From: CAZBGR01 sp964491535
GTDB lineage: Bacteria > Bacillota_I > Bacilli_A > RF39 > UBA660
NCBI GenBank assembly: GCA_964491535.1
Contig: CAZBGR010000020.1
Coordinates: forward strand, 1 to 15,706
Reading direction: 5' to 3'
DNA: 15,706 nt
Part shown: positions 7,424 to 14,524 of the stretch, one piece after another
Layout of the letters: every line of letters starts with the position of its first letter
Position numbering within the stretch: position 1 is the first letter of the stretch
Made by a program: the position numbers and the translations under genes
The notes under the pieces: generated by a model
The model's database searches: none
Told to the model about the DNA's origin: nothing
What the model saw: only the letters and a program-made list of their open reading frames with translations

Positions 7424-7810
7424 ATGATTAATCATAATATAAAGAATAAAGCTTTTACTTTGGTTGAATTATTAGCGGTGATCGTTTTATTATCTATTTT
7501 AATGATGATTATAGTAAAAAATATCAGTGCGATAGTTGAAAAATCAAAAGCAAGAGATTATGAACTATTATGTTTAAATCTTGAAAATGCTAGTCGTAAT
7601 TATGTTAATGATCATCGTTTTATTTTAGAGGGCATGTCAAAATCAAATCCTGAAGTTATTATTTATGTTAATGATTTAGTAAATGAAGGCTATTTAAAAT
7701 TACCTTTGATTGATGCTCGAGTTGATAAAGAAATAAGCTTACAATCTTTGATTTTGATAGCTTTAGTTGATGGAGAAATAACTTATAGTTTTGAATTTGT
7801 TTATGAATAA
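7424..7810 (+). CDS. Type IV pilin-like protein (prepilin, ComGC-like)
   Basis: The N-terminus is a class III signal: a short positive leader, then A10 followed by FTLVELLAVIVLLSILMMII. Cleavage is expected between A10 and F11, and E15 is the conserved Glu5 used in pilin assembly. The residue before the cut is Ala, where most pilins have Gly; Ala is known in some pseudopilins. The remaining 98 or so residues are mainly acidic-polar, with one Cys and no visible disulfide pair. The ATG follows GAGGTGA at 7413-7419 and starts 9 bases after the peptidase gene. Being the only pilin in this operon, it could be the main subunit of a DNA-uptake or adhesion filament, or a pseudopilin. The C-terminal part shows no recognisable domain. 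Confidence 0.88.
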   Translation: MINHNIKNKAFTLVELLAVIVLLSILMMIIVKNISAIVEKSKARDYELLCLNLENASRNYVNDHRFILEGMSKSNPEVIIYVNDLVNEGYLKLPLIDARVDKEISLQSLILIALVDGEITYSFEFVYE

Positions 7811-7824
7811 AAAGGAGGCATACA

Positions 7825-9606
7825 ATGTTAGGGAATATAATTGCTATTAATAATGAAACAATTGAATTAAAAATAACCAACCCGTCCTTAAAGGAAGAAC
7901 GTTTAATTTATAATTATGTTATTTTTGAAGAAAATGATTTTAAATTAGTTGGTGAAATAAGAAAAGTAAATCAAGATAAGGTTACTATTGGTTTGGTTGG
8001 TGAAATTAAAGATAGGCTTTTTTTAACGGGGATAACTAATTATCCATCTTTTAAATCTTTAGTACGCTTAATTACTAATGATGAATTAATTATTATTATG
8101 GAAGGTGATGTTTCAAACAATCAAAAAAGAATGGTCCTTGGTTTTAATATTACCCATAAAAATTACCCAATAAGGGTGGAACTTAATAAGCTTTTTTCCA
8201 ATCATTTAGCTATTTTTGGTAGTACAGGTAGTGGCAAATCTTATACAGTAGCTAAAACACTTCAAAATATCTTTTATAATTCAGTCGATATTCCACTTAA
8301 AGCTAATATTTTTTTATTTGATGTTTATGGTGAATATCATCATGTTTTTCATGATATTAATAAATATTCACCAGATTTAAATTATAAAATATATACTACT
8401 AATCTAAAATTTCCTGATACTGAGGTTTTAAAAATACCCCTTTGGTTACTTGGTATTGATGATATAGCTTTATTATTAGATGCTAATTTACATATTCAAT
8501 TACCTATTATTGAAAAAGCTTTAAGATTAGTATCAGTTTTTGCTATTAATGATGAACGTTTAATTATTTATAAAAACGATATTATTGCGCGTGCGATTTT
8601 AGAAATTTTATATAGTGGTAATACTCCATCTCAAATTAGAGATCAAGTTTTTGCTATTTTAACGACATTTAACACTGAGGATTTAAATTTAGAAAGTAAA
8701 TTAATTCAACCGGGATATATAAGGACTTTAAGGCAATGTTTTATTATTGATGGAGATGGTAAATTAAGTGAAATGAAATTAGTAACTGAGTTTGTTTCTA
8801 GCTTTATTAAAGAAGGCTTAGAGCTGAAGTTGGCGGATGGTAGTTTTCCTTATACACTTGAACATTTAAAAGAGGCTTTTGATTTTGCTTTAATTTCAGA
8901 AGGGATTTTAAAAAGTGATAAAGTTTATGATTATGCTAACATTTTAAAAGTTAGACTTCATGCTTTAATTAATAGTGATTATCGTTATTATTTTGAATAT
9001 GATAATTATATTTCTAAAGAAGAATATTTAAATAAATTAATGACTACTTTAGATGGGAAAAAAGCTCAACTTATTAATTTTAATATTAGTTATATTGATG
9101 ATCGTTTAGTTAAAGTAATAACTAAGATTTTTTCAAAAATGTTTTATGATTATGTGGTTAATTTAAATGAAAAAGGAACTATTCCTATTCATATTGTTTT
9201 AGAAGAAGCTCATCGTTATGTTCAAAATGATACTGATGAATTTTTATTAGGTTATAATATTTTTAATCGAATTACAAAAGAGGGTAGAAAACACGGAATT
9301 ATGTTAACTCTTATTTCACAACGCCCTTTAGAATTAAATGAAACAGCTTTATCGCAATGCTCTAATTTTTTAATTTTTAGAATGCTTCATGGTTCTGATT
9401 TGCTTTTTATTAAAGAAATGGTTCCTGATGTTAGTAGTGATATTATTGAAAAATTAAAAATTTTGCCACCAGGTACTTGCGTAGCTTTTGGGAATGCTTT
9501 TAAATTACCGATGGTATTGAAGTTTGAATTGCCAAATCCTCCTCCAGCTAGTAAAAATATAGATTTAAGTACTCTTTGGTATGAAAATGAAATAGAAGAA
9601 TTATAA
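7825..9606 (+). CDS. HerA-type DNA-translocating ATPase (DUF87, FtsK-HerA superfamily)
   Basis: HerA-like proteins are hexameric ATPases that pump or unwind DNA; in archaea they partner the nuclease NurA in end resection. Residues 1-115 form a beta-rich HAS-barrel-like N-terminal domain. The Walker A motif GSTGSGKS is at 132-139, followed by the strand FLFDVYGEYH (163-172), a helical insertion (about 210-400), and Walker B with its catalytic Glu in HIVLEEAHRY (456-465). EGRKHGIMLTLISQRP (486-501) is the family's sensor and trans-acting block. The length of 593 residues is typical. AAGGAGG precedes the ATG, and the gap after the pilin gene is 14 bases, so it is probably cotranscribed with the pilin genes. 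No NurA, SIR2 or nuclease gene is adjacent. It belongs to a different superfamily from the PilB/PilT motors, so a pilus-motor role should not be assumed. Confidence 0.9.
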   Translation: MLGNIIAINNETIELKITNPSLKEERLIYNYVIFEENDFKLVGEIRKVNQDKVTIGLVGEIKDRLFLTGITNYPSFKSLVRLITNDELIIIMEGDVSNNQKRMVLGFNITHKNYPIRVELNKLFSNHLAIFGSTGSGKSYTVAKTLQNIFYNSVDIPLKANIFLFDVYGEYHHVFHDINKYSPDLNYKIYTTNLKFPDTEVLKIPLWLLGIDDIALLLDANLHIQLPIIEKALRLVSVFAINDERLIIYKNDIIARAILEILYSGNTPSQIRDQVFAILTTFNTEDLNLESKLIQPGYIRTLRQCFIIDGDGKLSEMKLVTEFVSSFIKEGLELKLADGSFPYTLEHLKEAFDFALISEGILKSDKVYDYANILKVRLHALINSDYRYYFEYDNYISKEEYLNKLMTTLDGKKAQLINFNISYIDDRLVKVITKIFSKMFYDYVVNLNEKGTIPIHIVLEEAHRYVQNDTDEFLLGYNIFNRITKEGRKHGIMLTLISQRPLELNETALSQCSNFLIFRMLHGSDLLFIKEMVPDVSSDIIEKLKILPPGTCVAFGNAFKLPMVLKFELPNPPPASKNIDLSTLWYENEIEEL

Positions 9607-9609
9607 TTT

Positions 9610-9637
9610 AAAGTGGTTAAATTTATTTAACCGCTTT
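9610..9637. terminator. Perfect palindromic hairpin after herA-like gene
   Basis: AAAGTGGTTAAAT pairs with ATTTAACCGCTTT over nearly its whole length (one G-T wobble) with a loop of only a few bases. It starts 3 bases after the stop. There is no long T-tract after it on either strand, only TTTAAT on the plus strand, so termination may be weak. Position and stem length still favour a terminator or mRNA 3'-end stabiliser for the pilin-herA operon. Confidence 0.62.
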
Positions 9638-9659
9638 AATAATGGATATTAATAGACTA

Positions 9660-9688
9660 ATCATAAATGGATTTTAGATATCATAAAT
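9660..9688 (+). repeat. Direct repeat ATCATAAAT upstream of YutH-like gene
   Basis: The 9-mer ATCATAAAT occurs at 9660-9668 and again at 9680-9688, exactly 20 bases apart, about two helical turns. It lies within 50 bases of the next start codon, where a regulator could bind. The sequence is AT-rich, so chance is a real possibility. Confidence 0.35.
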
Positions 9689-9706
9689 ATATTAAAGGTG
9701 ATATAA

Positions 9707-10630
9707 GTGAATAATTATCTTAATTATTATTATGGTCTATATCCCCTTGAGCTTCATCAGTCGGTTGATTTTTTTTATTTTGAACTTAATTCTAAGTTGT
9801 ATTATTTTATAATTTATAAAAGACCGATAACTGAATCTAAAGCATTATATGAATTGACGGTAAGCTTAATTTTAAAACAATTAGCAGTTCATCAAATTAT
9901 ATTAAATAAAGATTATTCACCGTTAACTTATATTAATAATATTCCTTATCTTTTACTAAAAACAAATATAAATACTTTTTCAAAAGTAACTTTAAATGAT
10001 ATTCTTTATTTAGCTTTTAATTCAGAGGTAAATGGAGATTTTAAATCTTTAATAAAAACAGATTGGCCTACTTTATGGGCTGAAAAGATTGATTATTTTG
10101 AATATCAAATTAGTCAAGTTGCTAAAAAGCACCCTCTTCTTGGTGGGTGCTTAAATTATTTTATTGGTTTAGGAGAAAATGCTATTACTTATATTAAAAA
10201 TACTGTTTTAGAGTTACAGCCTACGATAGATGATTCTTTAGTTTTAGCGCATAAAAGAATTAAGGCTAATGATACCTTGTTTGATTTATATAATCCTTTA
10301 AATTTTATTATTGATTATAAAGTTAGAGATATAGCTGAGTACGTTAAAAGCTCTTTTTGGGCTAATAAAGATATTGGGCAAGAAGTAGATTGGTATTTTA
10401 AAACTCAAAACTTATCACCTTATAGTATTCGCTTGTTTTATGGACGTTTATTATATCCTTCATATTTTTTTGATTTATACGAACAAATTATAGACGGTTA
10501 TTTAGAAGACGAAGTAGTTTTAAAAATAATTGAAAGAATAAAAGAATATGAGGCTTTGTTAAGTTGGTTTCATCAATATTTAGCGACTTATCAACCACTT
10601 CCGTCTCTTTCTTGGCTCACCAAAAGATAG
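9707..10630 (+). CDS. YutH-like spore-coat-associated kinase-fold protein
   Basis: This protein resembles the CotS/YutH/YsxE group, aminoglycoside-phosphotransferase-fold proteins associated with the Bacillus spore coat. Supporting blocks are WPTLWAEKIDYFE (120-132), YFIGLGENAITY (151-162), LAHKRI (180-185), NFIIDYKVRDIAEYV (199-213) and SPYSIRLFYGRLLYPSYFF (237-255). The usual catalytic HxD-x4-N loop of active phosphotransferases is not recognisable, so it may be a pseudokinase. The start is GTG at 9707 with AAAGGTG at 9694-9700. The length of 307 residues is close to YutH. The 3' end faces the NifU-like gene with only 2 bases between stops. In B. subtilis, yutH and yutI (the NifU-like gene) are neighbours, which strengthens both calls. 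If correct, it hints at sporulation or descent from a spore former. Confidence 0.62.
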   Translation: MNNYLNYYYGLYPLELHQSVDFFYFELNSKLYYFIIYKRPITESKALYELTVSLILKQLAVHQIILNKDYSPLTYINNIPYLLLKTNINTFSKVTLNDILYLAFNSEVNGDFKSLIKTDWPTLWAEKIDYFEYQISQVAKKHPLLGGCLNYFIGLGENAITYIKNTVLELQPTIDDSLVLAHKRIKANDTLFDLYNPLNFIIDYKVRDIAEYVKSSFWANKDIGQEVDWYFKTQNLSPYSIRLFYGRLLYPSYFFDLYEQIIDGYLEDEVVLKIIERIKEYEALLSWFHQYLATYQPLPSLSWLTKR

Positions 10631-10632
10631 CT

Positions 10633-10857
10633 TTAATCGTTAAGATTAACAACCTTTATTACTTCCTTTATTTCATCAGCTAAAGCTTTTTCAATCATCA
10701 TTTCTAAAGTGGCATCAGCATAAGGGCAATGTTGACAAGCCCCTAATAATTTAACATATACAATTCCTTTTTTATATTTTATAAATTCTACATCGCCCCC
10801 ATCACTTTGTAAAAAGGGTTTGATTTTAGCTAAGACTTTTTTTATTTTAGTTTCCAT
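10633..10857 (-). CDS. NifU-like Fe-S cluster scaffold/carrier (YutI/Nfu-type)
   Basis: This 74-residue protein is a stand-alone NifU C-terminal (Nfu) domain that carries or delivers Fe-S clusters to apoproteins. The family block FLQSDGGDVEF (15-25) is followed by the cluster-binding CxxC in GACQHCP (C41 and C44), then TLEMMIEKAL (50-59). The length fits Bacillus YutI. The start codon has AAAGGA upstream on the minus strand, and a TATAAT-like hexamer (10894-10889 on the minus strand) may be its -10 element, without a convincing -35. It is convergent with the YutH-like gene. Confidence 0.92.
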   Translation of the reverse strand: METKIKKVLAKIKPFLQSDGGDVEFIKYKKGIVYVKLLGACQHCPYADATLEMMIEKALADEIKEVIKVVNLND

Positions 10858-10927
10858 AATAAAATCCTTTCTATTTATTATTTAATTTATTATACCTATA
10901 TAATTATAATAAATTATGTCCTCTTTT

Positions 10928-11015
10928 GGGGTAAAGGGTTTAGTTATCTATTTAAAATTATATCTTTATTCAAGGTGAAAGTAAAGATTTAATAATTTCA
11001 AAATACCTTTACCTC
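10928..11015 (+). other. Long-range inverted repeat in the nifU-proS intergenic region
   Basis: GGGGTAAAGG (10928-10937) can pair with CCTTTACCTC (11006-11015) over all 10 positions, with one G-T wobble. Inside it, ATCTTTA (10962-10968) pairs with TAAAGAT (10982-10988). The G-rich and C-rich arms stand out from the AT-rich surroundings. The right arm overlaps the probable -35 of the proS promoter. The structure therefore lies upstream of the proS message. It could be an operator pair, a small RNA or a remnant. There is no T-tract after it and no T-box consensus. Confidence 0.45.
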
Positions 11016-11037
11016 ACGAATGATGATATGTTATACT
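11008..11037 (+). promoter_or_regulatory. proS promoter (extended -10)
   Basis: TGtTATACT at 11029-11037 is an extended -10 element. TTTACC at 11008-11013 is a fair -35 with an 18-base spacer. Transcription would start near 11043, giving a 5' leader of about 45 bases that contains only the ribosome binding site AAGGAG (11077-11082). Such a short leader has no room for a T-box. Confidence 0.68.
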
Positions 11038-11088
11038 AGTAATAAGAAAGTTGAAAGTTATTTTAATTAGTCAATCAAGGAGTGCATA

Positions 11089-12519
11089 ATGAAAAAAAAC
11101 AAGGAAATAACCAGTCGCAATTATGATTTTGCTAAATGGTATACTGATATTGTTATAAAGGCAAAATTAGTAGATTATTCATCAATTAAAGGATGTTTAG
11201 TATTTAGACCTTATGGTTATGCTATTTGGGAAAACATTCAAAAAATATTAGATCAAAAATTTAAAGAAACGGGACATGTTAATGTTTATATGCCTTTATT
11301 TATTTCAGAAAGTTTATTAAATAAGGAAAAGGATCATATTGAAGGTTTCGCTCCTGAATTAGCTTGGATTACTCATGGAGGTGATGAAAAATTAAGTGAG
11401 CGATTATGTGTTAGGCCTACTTCAGAGACTCTTTTTTGTGAATATTATGCTAAAGAAATTTCTTCTTATCGTGATTTACCTAAATTATATAATCAATGGT
11501 GTTCAGTTGTCAGGTGGGAAAAAACAACGAGGCCTTTTTTAAGAACTAGAGAATTTTTATGGCAAGAAGGTCATACTGCTCATGAAAATAAAGAAGAGGC
11601 TCTTGAAGAAACGCTTAGAATGCTAAATGTATATGATGATTTTATAAATAAATCTTTAATGATTCCTACTATTAAAGGTGAAAAAACAACCAAGGAAAAA
11701 TTTGCGGGGGCCGTTAAAACTTATACGATTGAAAGTTTAATGTATAATGGTATTGCCCTTCAATCAGCTACTTCACATTATTTTGGAGATAATTTCGCTA
11801 GAGTATTTGATATTACATATAGTGACCGTTTTAATCAATTAAAATATGTTCATCAAACATCATGGGGTCTTTCAACCAGAATTATTGGAGCTATTATTAT
11901 GGTTCATGGTGATGATAATGGTTTAGTCTTACCTCCTGATATCGCTCCTTATAAGGTGGTTATTGTTCCTATAGGAGAGGATTTAACTATAATTGAAGAA
12001 GCTAAAAGCTTAGAAAACAAGCTTAAAGAATCTAAGATATCAGTTTTGTTAGATTTAAGTGATAAAACTCCTGGATTTAAATTTGCTGAATATGAAATGA
12101 AAGGAGTTCCTCTTAGAATTGAGATTGGACCTAAAGATATCGCTAAACAACAATATGTAGTAGTAAGAAGAGATGACGGATCTAAAAGAACAATTATAAA
12201 AACAAATATAATAAAAGAAATAAACGATTTATTGCTTATTATAAGTAATAATATGTATCAACAAGCCTTAAAGAGAAGAGAAGCTTTAACTTGTGAAGTG
12301 AATAAAATAGCTGATATTAAAAAGATACCGAAGGAAAAAATAGGTTTTATTAAAGCTCCTTGGTGTGGTTCTTTATTATGTGAAGAAAAGGTTAAAGAAG
12401 AAACTGGTTTATCAGCTAGATGTATTCCTTTAGATCAACCCATTCTTGATTCTAAAGTTGAATGTCTAAGTTGTTCTAAAAAAGCTCAAAAGTTAATTTA
12501 TTGGGGTTTACAATATTAA
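11089..12519 (+). CDS. proS: Prolyl-tRNA synthetase, archaeal/eukaryotic-type (ProS type 3)
   Basis: This class II synthetase attaches proline to tRNA-Pro. The short N-terminal TSRNYDFAKWY block (8-18), the length of 476 residues and the absence of the large editing insertion between motifs 2 and 3 mark the archaeal/eukaryotic type, which some Firmicutes and mollicutes use. Motif regions are visible: FRPYGYAIW (39-47), RPTSET (109-114) with VVRWEKTTRPFLRTREFLWQ (140-159), and GLSTRIIGAIIMVHGDD (260-276). The anticodon-binding domain follows from about 285. A C-terminal zinc-like cluster uses C426, C431, C459 and C462, and the protein ends in tyrosine, as typical for this type. It is the first gene of the downstream cluster. 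Confidence 0.96.
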   Translation: MKKNKEITSRNYDFAKWYTDIVIKAKLVDYSSIKGCLVFRPYGYAIWENIQKILDQKFKETGHVNVYMPLFISESLLNKEKDHIEGFAPELAWITHGGDEKLSERLCVRPTSETLFCEYYAKEISSYRDLPKLYNQWCSVVRWEKTTRPFLRTREFLWQEGHTAHENKEEALEETLRMLNVYDDFINKSLMIPTIKGEKTTKEKFAGAVKTYTIESLMYNGIALQSATSHYFGDNFARVFDITYSDRFNQLKYVHQTSWGLSTRIIGAIIMVHGDDNGLVLPPDIAPYKVVIVPIGEDLTIIEEAKSLENKLKESKISVLLDLSDKTPGFKFAEYEMKGVPLRIEIGPKDIAKQQYVVVRRDDGSKRTIIKTNIIKEINDLLLIISNNMYQQALKRREALTCEVNKIADIKKIPKEKIGFIKAPWCGSLLCEEKVKEETGLSARCIPLDQPILDSKVECLSCSKKAQKLIYWGLQY

Positions 12520-12535
12520 AAAGGAGAGAAATATT

Positions 12536-13066
12536 ATGAACAAAGTAAAAGAGGAAACAAAATATCAACGACCATCATGGGATGATTATTTTATGGAAGT
12601 TTGTCGAGCAGTAGCTAAAAGAGCTACTTGTGATCGAGGAAGAAGTGGTTGTGTTATTGTTAAAGACAGACAAATATTAGTTACTGGTTATGTCGGTTCA
12701 CCGGTTGGTTTTCCTCATTGTGATGATGTTGGTCATCAATTTAAACAAACTATTCACGAAGATGAACAAGTTAGTAATCATTGTGTTAGGACTGTTCATG
12801 CCGAACAAAATGCCATTTGTCAAGCTGCTAAATTAGGTGTCCCTTTAGCAGGTGGAACTCTTTATTGTAAGATGACTCCTTGCCGAGTCTGTGCCATGTT
12901 ACTTATTAATTGTGGGATTAAGGAAGTTGTTTGTGAAAGAAAGTATCATGTTGGTGGTGAAAGCGAAGCGATGTTTAAACAAGCGGGGATAAAATTACGT
13001 TTTTTTAATGAAGAAATAGAACAATATGATAATCAAGAAAAAACTTTAATTAAAAATAAAAGATAA
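12536..13066 (+). CDS. dCMP deaminase (ComEB-like cytidine deaminase family)
   Basis: The enzyme deaminates dCMP to dUMP, feeding dTMP synthesis. The zinc and catalytic residues are H88 and E90 in VHAEQNAI, plus C116 and C119 in TPCRVCAMLLINCGI. The N-terminal half has the substrate-side blocks RSGCVIV and TGYVGSP, with an extra His/Cys-rich segment (FPHCDDVGH to NHC) typical of dCMP deaminases and ComEB. Length is 176 residues. The ATG has AGGAGA upstream and lies 16 bases after proS, so the two are probably cotranscribed. Activity on dCMP as opposed to other deoxynucleotides is inferred from the family. Confidence 0.92.
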   Translation: MNKVKEETKYQRPSWDDYFMEVCRAVAKRATCDRGRSGCVIVKDRQILVTGYVGSPVGFPHCDDVGHQFKQTIHEDEQVSNHCVRTVHAEQNAICQAAKLGVPLAGGTLYCKMTPCRVCAMLLINCGIKEVVCERKYHVGGESEAMFKQAGIKLRFFNEEIEQYDNQEKTLIKNKR

Positions 13067-13082
13067 TTATAATAAAAAGATA

Positions 13083-13117
13083 TTGTTTTTATAAAACAAG
13101 ATTATCATTTTAATGAT
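13083..13117 (+). other. Two small inverted repeats between the deaminase and metallopeptidase genes
   Basis: TTGTTTT and AAAACAA (13083-13099) flank a 3-base centre, and ATCATT and AATGAT (13104-13117) flank a 2-base centre. Both are AT-rich and neither is followed by a clear T-tract. A weak terminator or simple AT-rich palindromes are equally possible. The next gene's ribosome binding site starts right after. Confidence 0.3.
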
Positions 13118-13131
13118 GGGAGTAGGGCAAG

Positions 13132-13755
13132 TTGTATATTGATGGTATTAATTATGAAGTTATTATTAATAAAAAAGCAATTAAACATACTTATATTAGA
13201 ATAAGTGATGATTTAAAAATAATAATAAGTACTTCTAAAACAAATAATAAAACTCAACTTAAAGAAATATTAGAAAAAAATATAAAGTCAATTAAAAGAA
13301 TGTTAAAGAAAACAAAAAAGAAATCTTTAACTGAAAATTATATTTTAGGTCAGCAAGTGGATATCGTTGCTATTTCTAATTTAAAAAAACCAGAATTAAA
13401 TAAAAACAAATTATATCTTAAAAACAAAGATAAATTAGAAGAGGCTAAAAAGATAATTGCCAAAGAAATATTTAAAGAACGTTTAAATTATCTTTGGTCA
13501 TTATTTGAAGAGAATGTTCCTTATCCTTTTTTGAAAATAAGGAAGATGAAAACAAGATGGGGAGTTTGTAATCCTCAAAAACAAACTATTACTCTTAATC
13601 TTGAATTATTAAAAAAAGAAATTAAAGATATTGATTATGTTATCGTTCACGAATTAGCGCATTTTATTCATGCTAATCATGGTCAAGAATTTTGGAATCT
13701 AGTAGCTAAATATATTAATAATTATCAAGAAATTAGAAAAGAGTTGAGAGATTAA
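13132..13755 (+). CDS. YgjP-type zinc metallopeptidase (DUF45, M48-like)
   Basis: This 207-residue protein has the family layout of YgjP/DUF45 proteins, a widespread group of putative zinc peptidases of uncertain substrate. The N-terminal half is a beta-rich region followed by a Lys-rich helix. The signature MKTRWGVCN (139-147) is followed by the zinc motif HELAH at 173-177 and a third probable ligand at H183 in NHGQEFW. No signal peptide is seen, so it is probably cytoplasmic. The start is TTG at 13132, supported by GGGAG at 13118-13122; no ATG lies nearby in frame. The stop shares one base with the next start (TAATG), implying coupling with the methyltransferase gene. Confidence 0.86.
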   Translation: MYIDGINYEVIINKKAIKHTYIRISDDLKIIISTSKTNNKTQLKEILEKNIKSIKRMLKKTKKKSLTENYILGQQVDIVAISNLKKPELNKNKLYLKNKDKLEEAKKIIAKEIFKERLNYLWSLFEENVPYPFLKIRKMKTRWGVCNPQKQTITLNLELLKKEIKDIDYVIVHELAHFIHANHGQEFWNLVAKYINNYQEIRKELRD

Positions 13756-14489
13756 TGTTAATTACATCAATTAATAATAACAAGGTCAAAGAATGGAAAA
13801 AATTAAATAAAAAGAAAGAGCGCGATAAAAGAGGTTTATTTTTAATTGAAGGAGAACATTTAATTTTAGAGGCTTATAAGAAGGGTTATCTTGAAGAATT
13901 AATTTTAGAAAAGGATTATTTATTATCATTAAGTGTCAACACTACTTATGTAACTAATGAGATTATTAAATATATTTCATCCTTAACTACGCCATCTAAT
14001 GTTTTAGGAGTTTGTAAAAAATTAATTAATCATGATAAATTAGGAGATAAGTTATTATTAATTGATGGTATTCAAAATCCTAGTAATTTAGGAACTATTA
14101 TTAGAAGTGCAGTAGCGTTTAATATCGATACTATTGTTTTAGGGGCTAAGACGGTAGATCTTTATAACAATAAATGTACACGAGCTAATCAGGGAATGAT
14201 GTTTCATCTTAATTTTATTAAAGTTGATTTGTTAACTTTTATTCCTAAACTTAGTAATTTAGGTTATAAAATATTAGGGACTAGGGTTACGCATGGTAAA
14301 AGATTAAATGAATTAGATAAGTTACCTAAATATGCTTTAGTAGTTGGTAATGAGGGGATAGGTCTTAGTGAAGAAGTAAAAGAATTATGTGATGAATTAT
14401 TATCAATTGAGATGAATGAAAGATGTGAATCATTAAATGTTAGTATTGCTACTAGTATTATTTTATATCAATTAGATAGTTTAAAATAA
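13755..14489 (+). CDS. SpoU/TrmH-family RNA 2'-O-methyltransferase
   Basis: SpoU enzymes methylate the 2'-OH of rRNA or tRNA with S-adenosylmethionine, using a knotted SPOUT fold. All three family motifs are present: DGIQNPSNLGTIIRSA (104-119), VVGNEGIGLS (196-205) and SLNVSIATSIILYQ (226-239). Residues 1-90 form the small substrate-binding domain, with RGLFLIEGEHLILEA at 26-40. The length of 244 residues fits the Bacillus YsgA/RlmB-like group. The exact RNA target cannot be read from the sequence. The ATG overlaps the upstream stop by one base. Confidence 0.92.
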   Translation: MLITSINNNKVKEWKKLNKKKERDKRGLFLIEGEHLILEAYKKGYLEELILEKDYLLSLSVNTTYVTNEIIKYISSLTTPSNVLGVCKKLINHDKLGDKLLLIDGIQNPSNLGTIIRSAVAFNIDTIVLGAKTVDLYNNKCTRANQGMMFHLNFIKVDLLTFIPKLSNLGYKILGTRVTHGKRLNELDKLPKYALVVGNEGIGLSEEVKELCDELLSIEMNERCESLNVSIATSIILYQLDSLK

Positions 14490-14524
14490 TATTAAAAGAT
14501 ATAGTTACGAGAGGGGAGACGGTA

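Noticed and set aside
7668..7880. A 70-codon minus-strand reading frame across the pilin and HerA-like starts
   Set aside because: It is antisense to two well-supported genes, shows no known domain, and covers the herA ribosome binding site. It is most likely a chance frame.
7825..9606. HerA as part of a SIR2-HerA or nuclease-HerA antiphage system
   Set aside because: No SIR2, DUF4297, nuclease or other defence gene is adjacent. The neighbours are a pilin operon and a YutH-like gene.
7825..9606. HerA-like gene as the missing pilus motor
   Set aside because: It has HerA-FtsK superfamily motifs (GSTGSGKS, HIVLEEAHR, ISQRP), not the Asp and His boxes of PilB/PilT-type motors. Sharing an operon alone is not enough.
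9638..9706. SigE/SigK-type promoter before the YutH-like gene
   Set aside because: Two CATAAAT stretches recall a CATA-type -10, but the last position of the consensus and a matching -35 are missing.
10858..11088. T-box leader upstream of proS
   Set aside because: Synthetase genes in Firmicutes often have one, but no AGGGTGG-type core is present, and the predicted transcription start leaves only about 45 bases of leader.
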